DNA from: Paracoccaceae bacterium
GTDB taxonomy: Bacteria > Pseudomonadota > Alphaproteobacteria > Rhodobacterales > Rhodobacteraceae
Direction of reading: 5' to 3'
Length of the DNA: 64,000 nucleotides
NCBI GenBank assembly: GCA_947504705.1
Contig: CANNIA010000002.1
Span: 152,524 to 216,523, forward strand
The first letter of the stretch is position 1. Every line of letters starts with the position of its first letter. Made by a program: the position numbers and the translations under genes. The notes under the pieces are model-generated. The model did not search any database. It was not told the DNA's origin and saw only the letters and a list, made by a program, of their open reading frames with translations. Below are positions 52,476 to 60,560 of the stretch, one piece after another.

Positions 52476-53336
52476 ATGCTCGCATTAAGCTTCGGACTGA
52501 CGGCGGCTCTGCTTTGGGCGATGCATGACCTCCTGGCGCGAAAGTTAAGCCAGGGGGTCCGGCTTCTGCCGCTGATCGCCGTCGTCCTTGGCGCAGGCTG
52601 TCTGGCGCTGGTACCACTGGCCGCGATCTGGGGCGATTGGTCGACGATGTCGGCAGGGGCATGGCAGGCAGCCATAGCTTCCGGCCTTGCTATGTCAGTT
52701 GCGATCGGCGGGCTTTATAAGGCCTTCAGCTTGGCCCCGGTGCGGTTGGTGTCCCCGATCATCGGGGCCTATCCGCTTTTGACCCTGATCATCGCCGCAG
52801 CACAAGGCCGGGTGATTACCCCCGGCGATTGGCTTGCCGTCCTGCTGATTGTGACTGGAATCGCCATTGTCGCCATTGCGACCCGAGACGACGCGCCGGA
52901 AACCTACGCCGCCCCGCCCTCCGTCCCGATTGCCTGGTCAATCCTCGCGGCCTTTGGCTTTGCGACGACCTTTGCGCTGGCGCAGTCAGCCACCCGGCTC
53001 GGCTCGGACATGCCGGTGATCCTGGTCGGCAGGGTCGCTGGCCTGGGGGTCATTCTTACGCTGATCGGCTGGGGGCGCGGCTCGCTCTTGCCCGCGCGCG
53101 GCCAGATTTGGGTTCTGGCGGGAATGGGCCTGCTTGATGCGGTGGCCCTAGGCCTCGTCACGGCCTCAGGGGCCTTGCCCAAGGCCGAATATGCCTCGGT
53201 CTCTTCGTCCCTCTTCGGCGTGCTGACCGTCTTTCTCGCAACCTGGGTCCTGAAGGAAAGCGCCCGCCCGGTCCAATGGTTCGGCATCGGCACGGTCTTT
53301 TCTGGGATCGCCATTCTTAGCCTGCAGGGATCGTAG
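52476..53336 (+). CDS. EamA/DMT-family transporter
   Basis: A 286-residue membrane protein with about ten helices in two EamA repeats. MLALSFGLTAALLWAMHDLLARK is the first helix, and SPIIGAYPLLTLIIAAAQG (about 90-108) and EYASVSSSLFGVLTVFLATWVLKE (about 234-257) are the equivalent repeat ends. It sits in the methylated-amine island on the opposite strand, between tdm and the regulator. Export of an amine or amino-acid-like metabolite is possible, but the substrate is unknown. Confidence 0.8.
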   Translation: MLALSFGLTAALLWAMHDLLARKLSQGVRLLPLIAVVLGAGCLALVPLAAIWGDWSTMSAGAWQAAIASGLAMSVAIGGLYKAFSLAPVRLVSPIIGAYPLLTLIIAAAQGRVITPGDWLAVLLIVTGIAIVAIATRDDAPETYAAPPSVPIAWSILAAFGFATTFALAQSATRLGSDMPVILVGRVAGLGVILTLIGWGRGSLLPARGQIWVLAGMGLLDAVALGLVTASGALPKAEYASVSSSLFGVLTVFLATWVLKESARPVQWFGIGTVFSGIAILSLQGS

Positions 53337-53353
53337 GGCAGGGAATACTGCCC
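53336..53353. terminator. Short hairpin between convergent EamA and regulator genes
   Basis: GGGCAG (53336-53341) and CTGCCC (53348-53353) pair around GGAATA. It lies in the 36-bp gap between two convergent stops. The stem is short and has no T-run, so terminator function is tentative. Confidence 0.35.
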
Positions 53354-53372
53354 ATCCTTCGGAATGTTGTGC

Positions 53373-54374
53373 CTATTCCGCCGCCTCGACCCGTGACGGG
53401 GCCGCCCGGCGCAGGGTCAGGGTTAACCGGCGTTCGTCCCTTGGACTGACGCCAAACAGCTCGACGTAATGCCGGTTCATTGGACCGGAACTCAGGTATC
53501 CGACCGAAGCCGCAATCTCACGGAAACTGTCGTTGGAATAAAGCACCCGCTGCCGCGCCTTCATCAACCGCAGCTGGTGGTAATAGCGCAGCGGGCTTTG
53601 CCCGGTTTCCCGTTTGAACGTCCGTTCGAAATGCCGCCCGGAAAGCCCGACCGCCGCCGCGATATCCGGAATGCGCAGCGGGTCCTCGACATGGGTCTCA
53701 AAAAGCCGGATCGCCTCGCGGATCGGGGCGGGAAGGTTATCCGTCGTGCCGCCCGACCGCGCCACCGGCACCTTCTGGCTGGCATCGGCATCGCGGACAA
53801 AGGGGTGCTGGAACCAGCAGGCGACTTCGGTCATGCAGTCGCGGCCCAGACGTTCTTCGATCAGTCGCAGCATCAGGTCGAAGACCGCCCCCGCCCCGCT
53901 GGCCGTGATCCGCCGCCCCTCTCGCAGGATCGTGACCTCCCGCGCCTCGATTGCCGGAAAATCGGCCTTGAACGCCGCCTCATAGCACCAATGCACCGAA
54001 CAGGGCCGCCCTTCCATCAACCCAGCGCGGGCCAAGGGAAAGATTCCGCCCGAAAACGCGCCCAGCGTGACCCCGGTCCGGTCCAGCCAGCGCAACCGCG
54101 CCGGGCTGCGCCGTGGGTCAACAAATTCCGCTGTCGGGGGTGACAGAAGGTAAAGCTGATCCACCCCCTCCAGCTCTTGCAAGGTCACATCCGGATCAAA
54201 ACCGATCTCGGCCGAAGACCTGACAGGCGCTGCAGTTTCCGCCACCAGCTTCCAGGTGAACTCCAGCCGCCCAGTAATTTCATTGGCCGCCCGCAGGGGT
54301 TCGATGGCCGACGTAAGACAGGCCATCGGAAAGCCCGGGAACATCAGGAACCCAAGGCGCACCGGGGCGGCCAT
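53373..54374 (-). CDS. GlxA-type AraC-family regulator
   Basis: A 333-residue transcription factor. The N-terminal class I glutamine-amidotransferase-like domain (about 1-175) starts APVRLGFLMFPGFPMACLTSAIEPLRAAN and lacks an obvious catalytic triad, as in GbdR-like sensors. The C-terminal double HTH of AraC type is at about 220-320 (IPDIAAAVGLSGRHFERTFKRETGQSPLRYY and FREIAASVGYLSSG). The ATG shares a base with the dmmC stop (TGATG), so it is the last cistron of the dmm operon and probably responds to a methylated amine or betaine. The ligand is inference. Confidence 0.85.
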   Translation of the reverse strand: MAAPVRLGFLMFPGFPMACLTSAIEPLRAANEITGRLEFTWKLVAETAAPVRSSAEIGFDPDVTLQELEGVDQLYLLSPPTAEFVDPRRSPARLRWLDRTGVTLGAFSGGIFPLARAGLMEGRPCSVHWCYEAAFKADFPAIEAREVTILREGRRITASGAGAVFDLMLRLIEERLGRDCMTEVACWFQHPFVRDADASQKVPVARSGGTTDNLPAPIREAIRLFETHVEDPLRIPDIAAAVGLSGRHFERTFKRETGQSPLRYYHQLRLMKARQRVLYSNDSFREIAASVGYLSSGPMNRHYVELFGVSPRDERRLTLTLRRAAPSRVEAAE

Positions 54375-55444
54375 CAGTCTTCTGGCCACCAACCGGGCGA
54401 GGTAGGCGCACCGTCGTCATACTTGGACAGCCACTCTGCCATGGCAGGCCGGTTGCGGATGAAGCCCTTGTATGTCGCAAGGTCCGGATGCAGGTCCCGC
54501 ACGATCCGGTGCAGGCGGCGGCCCCATTTCGGCACGGTCACGATCTGTTCGAAACTGCCCAGATAGCAGCGGATATCGAAGGCAATCGCATTCGACCGGG
54601 GCAGACGGTACAGCGACTGCAACTCCACCCTCAGATGCTGTTTGCGACCGAGGTTTTCCTGCGTCAGCGTCGTCTTGGTCGGTCCCCATTTGGGATAGTT
54701 CTCGGGCGAGGTGTCCAGCAGCGGATTGACCGTCATCGTCCAGTTGAACCGCCGGACAGGCGAGCCGTGCTGCAGTTTCAGCAAGAATTTCAGCGCCCGG
54801 TCGAAGACCCCCAGATCATGCGCCAGCGGCACTGGGGCGTGCCATTCGTGAAAGTTCATCCCAATATCGAAGTCAGCCGACCAGTCCGCCTGGCTGGTCG
54901 CAACGCCCGCATCTAGCCACAAGGTTCCGTCGCGTTCGTCCTGCAGCGTCCAGTCGCCTTGCGTCTGGCGCATGATGTATTCGAACGGGCCGTAGGGCAG
55001 GGTCGACTCGTCAAGAAACGTGAACGTATGGTCGATCCCGAGCGGGCGGTTGATCCAGTGCCAGCGGTCCCCCTCCTTGGTTAGCGAAAACCACTGCGGA
55101 TAGTCGCGCGCCTTTGCCTCCATGATCAATTCCAGCGTGTCCCAGCCGGCTAGTGTCATGTGCGGCAGAGACTGGCAGCGCAGCGGATCGTCGGCCAGTA
55201 CCTTAGCCCGGTCAATCATCTCGGAAACATAGTGTTCGTCGACATCGAAGGTCTTTTCAAAGACCGACCCTTTCCGACCCGGCACGTGCGGCTCCATGTT
55301 GACCGAATACATGTATTCATCGCGGTCAAACGGGAAGGGAAAGCGCCGGATCGCGTCCGGGGAATTGCGGTAGGTAAAGCTTTCCCGGAACGTCTCGTCC
55401 CTGAAGAAATCACTGAAGGCGCCGGGTTTGAAATCAAGGCTCAT
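54374..55444 (-). CDS. dmmC: Dimethylamine monooxygenase subunit (haem-dependent oxidative N-demethylase, DUF3445)
   Basis: A 356-residue DUF3445 (HODM alpha-like) protein, the catalytic haem subunit that oxidises dimethylamine to methylamine and formaldehyde. It starts MSLDFKPGAFSDFFRDETF and contains the family blocks RFPFPFDRDEYMYSVNMEPH (about 34-53), LMIKEG-like acidic/aromatic segments and RVELQSLYRLPRSNAIAFDIRCY (about 272-294). Letter names follow the dmmDABC order of Ruegeria; this gene is last of the four. It follows dmmB by 9 bp and is coupled to the regulator gene. Confidence 0.85.
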   Translation of the reverse strand: MSLDFKPGAFSDFFRDETFRESFTYRNSPDAIRRFPFPFDRDEYMYSVNMEPHVPGRKGSVFEKTFDVDEHYVSEMIDRAKVLADDPLRCQSLPHMTLAGWDTLELIMEAKARDYPQWFSLTKEGDRWHWINRPLGIDHTFTFLDESTLPYGPFEYIMRQTQGDWTLQDERDGTLWLDAGVATSQADWSADFDIGMNFHEWHAPVPLAHDLGVFDRALKFLLKLQHGSPVRRFNWTMTVNPLLDTSPENYPKWGPTKTTLTQENLGRKQHLRVELQSLYRLPRSNAIAFDIRCYLGSFEQIVTVPKWGRRLHRIVRDLHPDLATYKGFIRNRPAMAEWLSKYDDGAPTSPGWWPED

Positions 55445-55453
55445 GGAACCCTC

Positions 55454-56416
55454 CTACCTTTCGATGACGAGGGTCTTGCCCTCGAAGCGACTGACGCAAG
55501 GCATGATCTTGCAGCCCTCGGCGTGCTCCTCTGGCGTCAGCCAGTGGTCGCGGTGCAGGATCGTGCCGTCGCATTTGTGAACGTTCGTTTCACATTGCCC
55601 GCAGGCCCCGCCCCGGCACAGATACGGCGCATCGACACCGGCCGCCTCCATCGCCTCCAGCAGGCTTTGCGCCGTCCCGACGGTGATCGTCTTGCCGCTG
55701 ACGGCAAGCTGAACCTCGAACGGTTTGCCGGTACCGGGAGCCAGGAATTCCTCATGATGCAACGCTAGCTTCGGCCAGCCCATGCTTTCCGCTGTCGAGA
55801 GGACCCAGTTGATCATCCCCTTCGGTCCGCAGACGTAAAGATGCGTGCCGATGGGCTGGGTCGCCAGAAGCGTCTTCAGATTGATCTGCTGGCTCTGATT
55901 GTCAAAGTAGCAATGCACCTTGCCTGGATGGGCCGAACTCAGCCGGTCCATATAGGCCCCCAACGGTTTGGAACGCGCCGAATAATGCAGCTCGAACTTG
56001 CCGCTGAAATGCGAAAGCTGGGCGATCTGGGCCAGGAAAGGCGTAATGCCGATGCCCCCCGCGATCATCAGATGCTTCCGCGCCCGGTTGTCCAGCGGGA
56101 ACAGGTTCATCGGGTGCGAAAGCACGAATTCCATTCCCGGCTTCACGTGCCGGTGCAGGAAAAGCGAGCCACCCCGCCCCTGATCATCGCGCCGGACCGA
56201 GATTTCGTAAGCAGAACGATCCTCGGGGTCGGACATAAGTGAATAAGGGTTCAGCCTGCGGGTCCCATGGTCGTCCATCTCGACCACGACATGTGCGCCA
56301 CCGGAAAACGCCGGCAGGTCCGACCCATCGCGGGACACAAAGCGGAACCGCTTGATCAGCTCGTTGACCTCAACAACCTCGGCCACCCGGACCGGAAGCT
56401 TGGCACCGCCGCTCAT
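55454..56416 (-). CDS. dmmB: Dimethylamine monooxygenase reductase subunit (FNR-type with 2Fe-2S ferredoxin)
   Basis: A 320-residue electron-transfer protein feeding DmmC from NAD(P)H. The flavin motif is RLNPYSL (R54, Y58, S59), the nucleotide-binding part has GGIGITPFLAQ (120-130) and YVCGPKGM (194-201), and the C-terminal plant-type 2Fe-2S domain has C267, C272, C275 (CRGGACGQC) and C307. The layout is that of phthalate-dioxygenase-reductase-like proteins. Its ATG overlaps the dmmA stop as ATGA. Confidence 0.9.
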   Translation of the reverse strand: MSGGAKLPVRVAEVVEVNELIKRFRFVSRDGSDLPAFSGGAHVVVEMDDHGTRRLNPYSLMSDPEDRSAYEISVRRDDQGRGGSLFLHRHVKPGMEFVLSHPMNLFPLDNRARKHLMIAGGIGITPFLAQIAQLSHFSGKFELHYSARSKPLGAYMDRLSSAHPGKVHCYFDNQSQQINLKTLLATQPIGTHLYVCGPKGMINWVLSTAESMGWPKLALHHEEFLAPGTGKPFEVQLAVSGKTITVGTAQSLLEAMEAAGVDAPYLCRGGACGQCETNVHKCDGTILHRDHWLTPEEHAEGCKIMPCVSRFEGKTLVIER

Positions 56417-57039
56417 TTGAACCTCACCACGCTTTCGGGAACCTTGCCCGGGTCTTCCGCATCAATGTTCACCCCCTGGAAGGCAGCGATTCGACGCGAG
56501 TAATGATCACGGACAAAGAGGTTCAGCCCGCAATGGCTGCATTTGAACGGGTCGGTCGCCACGTTTTCCGTGATCCCCTTGCAATGCACACATTGCACCC
56601 GCCGGACAGTCGAGCCGCGATGCTCCTTCTGAATTGCAACATGCGGAAAGCCCGTGTTCATGATCTCACGCTCCGCCTGGCCGATCAGACCCTCGGTCCC
56701 GGCCAGATAGAATTGCGTGCCCATATGCGCGTCCAGCAGCACCCGCTGCAGACGCGGCAACAGCGACGGGATCGTCGGCGCGCGGAAGAACTGCGCCGCC
56801 CCAATGGCCTCCAATGCGGCCCCGTGATCGGCTCCGTCCGGGCCGGGCGTGTACATCACATGCGCAGCGGCGAGCATTCCCGAACGGTCATTCGCTTTGT
56901 CGAGCATCTCGACCACAGCATCCGCCCCTTCGCCATCGGCGACGATCAAATGCAGGCTGGCAGGGCGCGACTCCAAAACAGCATAGACCGGGCGGCTTCG
57001 GATTGACGGGGCGTCGACGGGGGTAAGGCTGGTCTTCAC
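56413..57039 (-). CDS. dmmA: Dimethylamine monooxygenase subunit DmmA
   Basis: A 208-residue small subunit. An N-terminal alpha/beta region (about 15-125) is followed by a C-terminal four-cysteine metal ribbon, C150, C153, C167 and C170 (CVHCKG...CSHC), that could bind iron or zinc, and by RDHYSRRIAAFQGVNIDAEDPG, which is typical of the family. Its place between dmmD and dmmB supports the call. The exact role in electron transfer is not evident from sequence. Confidence 0.85.
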   Translation of the reverse strand: MKTSLTPVDAPSIRSRPVYAVLESRPASLHLIVADGEGADAVVEMLDKANDRSGMLAAAHVMYTPGPDGADHGAALEAIGAAQFFRAPTIPSLLPRLQRVLLDAHMGTQFYLAGTEGLIGQAEREIMNTGFPHVAIQKEHRGSTVRRVQCVHCKGITENVATDPFKCSHCGLNLFVRDHYSRRIAAFQGVNIDAEDPGKVPESVVRFK

Positions 57040-57059
57040 GGGTCCGGTTCCTTATAAAC

Positions 57060-57084
57060 GGGGTCCGCCGCTACAGCGGACCCC
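57060..57084 (-). terminator. Hairpin between dmmD and dmmA
   Basis: GGGGTCCGC (57060-57068) and GCGGACCCC (57076-57084) are perfect 9-bp arms around a 7-nt loop, in the 55-bp gap between dmmD and dmmA. No U-tract follows on the minus strand, so partial termination or RNA processing that uncouples dmmD from dmmABC is as likely as full termination. Confidence 0.5.
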
Positions 57085-57094
57085 GAACTCGGGC

Positions 57095-58231
57095 TTAGTC
57101 CTTCGCGGTGCGACGCTTCTTGTCCACGTCGTAGAAGGGCAGCGAATGGGTCACCGCCGCAATCGGGCCATGCGTGCCACAGCGCACCTCGACCTTCGTC
57201 CCGTTATTGGCGCAGTCGACCGGCAGGCGGGCGATGGCTACGGTCCAGTCGTTCAGCGGCGAGTACATCGGCTGCGTCACCACGCCCACTTTCTTGCCAT
57301 CCTTGAAGACGGGGGCGTTGCCGGGGACATTCTTGCCTTCCATTTTCAGGCCCCAGATCTTGAAGCGTTCCTTGCCCTGCAACCGGTAATGCTCTTCCGC
57401 GCCACGGAAGCCGGTCTTGCCCTTGGTGACCGTCCAGTCCAGACCCAGTTCCCACAAAGTATCGCCGGGGCCTTCGTTTTCGAACGGATACATCTCGGAA
57501 TTGTCGAAGGGGAAGAACAGAAGGTAGCTTTCCGCCCGCAGCATATCCAGCGTGGTAAAGCGGCAGGGGATGATTCCCATGCTGGCGCCTTCCTCCAGGA
57601 TGCGGTCCCAAATCTCGCCCGCGTCCTGACCACGGCAGAAGATCTCATAGCCGCGCTCGCCGGTATAGCCGGTCCGCGACAGCGTGATCGGCTTGCCGAA
57701 CAACATCGCGGGCATGTGGCCCATATAGGGCAGCGCGCGCACGCCGGGGATGTGCTTTTCCAGATAGGTCACGGCCAGCGGCCCCTGCAGCGACAGGTCG
57801 TGCAGGTTGTCGTCGAACCGGATCGAGACGTCGCGGCCCGTCGCCGCCATCGTCAGCTGCTCATGCCCCTGACCCGAGCCATGAACGACCGTGTAAGAAT
57901 TCGGGCCCATCCGATAGATGATGCAGTCATCGACGAACTTGCCCGCGTCGTTCAGCATGCAGCCGTAAAGCGACTTGCCGGGCGCGATCTTTTCCGGGTC
58001 GCGCGTAGTCGCGCGGTCAATCACATGGCTCGCGGCATGGCCGGTGATGTGAACCTTTTTCAGGCCCGACACATCCATGAGGCCCGCCTTGGTGCGGATC
58101 GCCATATACTCAGCATTCGCGTCGCCCTTTTCATAGGACCAGGCGGTTCCCATCCCGCTCCAGTCCTCAAGGTTGGAACCAAGCGCGCGGTGGCGGTCCA
58201 TCAGCGACGAAAAGCGCCAGGAATTGGTCAT
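57095..58231 (-). CDS. dmmD: GcvT-family aminomethyltransferase DmmD
   Basis: A 378-residue tetrahydrofolate-binding protein of the GcvT/dimethylglycine-dehydrogenase C-terminal type. In Ruegeria dmmD is needed for growth on methylated amines though not for in vitro DmmABC activity; capture of the released formaldehyde as methylene-THF is the likely role. Motifs are TKAGLMDVSGLKKVHITG (about 46-63), LSRTGYTGERGYEIF (about 183-197) and FTTLDMLRAESYLLF (about 222-236). The ATG at 58231 follows GGGAG; the upstream extension enters the promoter. It is related to the C-terminal half of Tdm. Confidence 0.85.
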   Translation of the reverse strand: MTNSWRFSSLMDRHRALGSNLEDWSGMGTAWSYEKGDANAEYMAIRTKAGLMDVSGLKKVHITGHAASHVIDRATTRDPEKIAPGKSLYGCMLNDAGKFVDDCIIYRMGPNSYTVVHGSGQGHEQLTMAATGRDVSIRFDDNLHDLSLQGPLAVTYLEKHIPGVRALPYMGHMPAMLFGKPITLSRTGYTGERGYEIFCRGQDAGEIWDRILEEGASMGIIPCRFTTLDMLRAESYLLFFPFDNSEMYPFENEGPGDTLWELGLDWTVTKGKTGFRGAEEHYRLQGKERFKIWGLKMEGKNVPGNAPVFKDGKKVGVVTQPMYSPLNDWTVAIARLPVDCANNGTKVEVRCGTHGPIAAVTHSLPFYDVDKKRRTAKD

Positions 58232-58341
58232 CTGCAATCTCCCTGAGAGGTTGTTCTTTGCGCCAAGTGTCAGGCGATTCCCGCCAGAAAGCAATAATGA
58301 AGTGCAACAATCTTTCTTGTCAGAAAACATCCGCCGATGGA

Positions 58342-58368
58342 AAAGGCCGCCCCCAAAGGACGGCCTTT
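58342..58368 (-). terminator. Intrinsic terminator of the APC permease gene
   Basis: AAAGGCCG (58342-58349) pairs with CGGCCTTT (58361-58368). Read on the minus strand the stem ends in GGCCTTTT, 18 bp after the permease stop. It separates the permease transcript from dmmD, implying a dmmD promoter in 58232-58341. Confidence 0.7.
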
Positions 58369-58385
58369 CCTGTCTTATTCCAGCC

Positions 58386-60218
58386 TCACGCGTCAGGCGT
58401 GCTGCTAAACCATGTCATCGGCTGCATCAGATAGTCGCTAAAGCCCATCCGCTCCACTCCCGGCATGACGAAGTACCAGTTGGCGACCAGCACCACCAAG
58501 GCACCCGCGATCAGCGTCAGGTAAGGCAGCATGCCCGCCTTCCGCTCACCCAGCTCGCCATAGGCAAGGCCAAGATCATCATAGGCCTCTTTCGGGAACT
58601 TGCCTTTGTCCTGATAGTAATGCCGGAACCAGAACACCGGCACGATCAGGGCAGCGAAGGCAAGACCCGACAACAGTGCGCCGGAATAGCCCCAAACCTT
58701 GGCGCCTGCCCCAAGGAACAGGATGTTCACAAAGGCCAGGATCGTGTTGACCCCGATCAGCCAGGTCGGCGCTTTCCATGGACGCTCCATATGGGCGCTG
58801 TCGATCCGGTGGATCCAGCCGGCATTCAGGTTCAGGAAGTTGAACAGGATGTAGCCGACGTTGGAAATCGCAAGGACGTAGAAATACCCCCCGATGTCCG
58901 AAGCCAAAGCCAGCAGGAACACGTTGAAGGCAAAGTCCGTCCACATCGCCTTGCGCGGTGCGCCATGGGCGTTGACCGAGCCCAGATACTTCGGCAGCCA
59001 GCCATCGCGCGAGCCCTGATAAAGCGTACGCGACGATCCCGCCATTGCCGTCATGATCGCCAGGAACAGCGCCATGATCATCAGGATAACGAAGATCTGG
59101 GTGACAACCGGCCCGCCGCCGATCATGTTGCCCAGGGCCTCACCCACGCCGGAACCGTCAACGATGCCGGTGGCCAGCATGCCCTCCTGGCCCAGAACAC
59201 CCTGGAACGAGAACGGGATCAGGAAGAAGAACAGGCAGCACAGAAGGCCCGAATAGAAAATCGCCCGGAAAGTATCGGTCTTGGGGTCCTTCAACTCACG
59301 CGTATAGCAGACCGCGGTCTCAAACCCATAGGTCGACCAGGCCGCGATATAAAGGCCGCCCAGGAACAGCGTCCAGCCGCCAATGTTCCACTCGCCGTCG
59401 ACCCCGGAATAGGCGGCCGTCGGCGGCACCAGGTTGGTGACGTTCATCCAGTTGATCGAGCCGTTCAGAAGTGGCACCAGGCCAACCAGCAGCAACGGCA
59501 CCAGCACGATGATCGCCAGCCACTTCTGCGCCGAAGCAGTGGAGGCAATCCCCTTTTCCTGGATCAGCAGGATCACCAGCATCAGGGCCACGCCGATCAC
59601 GAAATAGGCGTTGAAATACAGGGTCCCAAGACCCGGGATTGCAAACTCGCCCATTGACCAGCTGCGGAAGGCCGGGGTCAGAGCGGCAACGCCGTCAGAA
59701 GCGGCAACCGCCTTGATCGCATCTTCAACAGCAGTGCCCGCGTTGGCGGCCATGTAGTCGACCACGCTTTGCGTCTCCGCCGTATAGCTGGCGATATGTG
59801 CAGTCACCCACTCTATGACCTGCTGGCTTTCGGCCAGTGGCACCGGGAACAGCGCGTTCAGGATATAACCCGCCGCGATGACGCAGCCCAAAGACAGCAC
59901 CGGCGACCAGGCGAACCAGTTGCACCAGACCGACAGCGGCGCGACCAGCTTGGAATAGCGCAGCCAGGCCGTTGCCCCATAGACCGAGGTTCCCCCCGAC
60001 TTGTTGCCAAACATCCCGGCCATTTCGGCATAGGTAAAGCTTTGCAGAAAGCCCATGATCATCGAGATGATCCAGACCGCGAAGGCCAGTTTGCCGGTCG
60101 TCCCAGCGATACCGCCAATCGAGAACAGCACCAGCGGCGGCACGCCGGCGGCGACCCAAAAGGCCCCCTTCCAGCTGAGCGCCCGGACCATCTGGCCCGA
60201 TCCAGTTTCAGTTGTCAT
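58386..60218 (-). CDS. APC-superfamily amino acid/amine permease
   Basis: A 610-residue permease with about 12-14 helices. MVRALSWKGAFWVAAGVPPLVLFSIGGIAG (about 10-39) is the APC-type first helix with the unwound GxG substrate segment, and YAEMAGMFGNKSGGTSVYGATA (about 63-84) is the conserved second-helix/loop region. A large periplasmic insert near residues 130-190 is unusual. It lies between tmm and dmmD with an AGGAGAG ribosome site. In the absence of the TMAO ABC transporter genes, import of trimethylamine, dimethylamine or a related amine is a reasonable guess, not shown by sequence. Confidence 0.82.
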   Translation of the reverse strand: MTTETGSGQMVRALSWKGAFWVAAGVPPLVLFSIGGIAGTTGKLAFAVWIISMIMGFLQSFTYAEMAGMFGNKSGGTSVYGATAWLRYSKLVAPLSVWCNWFAWSPVLSLGCVIAAGYILNALFPVPLAESQQVIEWVTAHIASYTAETQSVVDYMAANAGTAVEDAIKAVAASDGVAALTPAFRSWSMGEFAIPGLGTLYFNAYFVIGVALMLVILLIQEKGIASTASAQKWLAIIVLVPLLLVGLVPLLNGSINWMNVTNLVPPTAAYSGVDGEWNIGGWTLFLGGLYIAAWSTYGFETAVCYTRELKDPKTDTFRAIFYSGLLCCLFFFLIPFSFQGVLGQEGMLATGIVDGSGVGEALGNMIGGGPVVTQIFVILMIMALFLAIMTAMAGSSRTLYQGSRDGWLPKYLGSVNAHGAPRKAMWTDFAFNVFLLALASDIGGYFYVLAISNVGYILFNFLNLNAGWIHRIDSAHMERPWKAPTWLIGVNTILAFVNILFLGAGAKVWGYSGALLSGLAFAALIVPVFWFRHYYQDKGKFPKEAYDDLGLAYGELGERKAGMLPYLTLIAGALVVLVANWYFVMPGVERMGFSDYLMQPMTWFSSTPDA

Positions 60219-60560
60219 TCACTCTCTCCTGTTGGAGGGCGCGTTAGACACCTGGGCAAACATGGTCTGCCGCTGGGTCCTGCACCCCGATACTCTTTTC
60301 CTTGGGGCATGAGGTCGCCCCTTGTCTTGAAACCAGATATCTCCCCAGTCTGGCACGCAGGCGCTCAGGTCACGGCGGCAAGCTGCGTCCTGACGCCGCA
60401 AGAAAAGCATGGGATTTCCAACAAAGCGAGCGATAATTTAACTATGAGAAACATTGTTTCACGCGATTTACGAATTTTTGACGGTGCGCTCGCGCTAAAG
60501 GCGAAAGCGCGGCCCGGATACCCGAACCGCGCTTTCAATATGGTTTGCTGGCCAAAGCGC
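60219..60560. other. Intergenic region between the APC permease gene and tmm
   Basis: This 342-bp stretch has no credible gene. It contains the tmm terminator hairpin near its right end, an AT-rich segment (about 60430-60480) with the inverted repeat GAAAC-ATT-GTTTC (60448-60460) that may be an operator, and the leader of the permease transcript. No -35/-10 pair was clear enough to call. Confidence 0.5.
60503..60536 (-). terminator. Terminator hairpin downstream of tmm
   Basis: GAAAGCGCGG (60503-60512) and CCGCGCTTTC (60527-60536) form a perfect 10-bp stem with a 14-nt loop, 24 bp after the tmm stop. On the minus strand the stem is followed by GCCTTTAG, a weak U-rich end. Confidence 0.65.

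Noticed and set aside
58173..59657. 494-codon plus-strand open frame opposite the APC permease
   Set aside because: Low-complexity QHR-rich translation of antisense permease DNA, starting inside dmmD.
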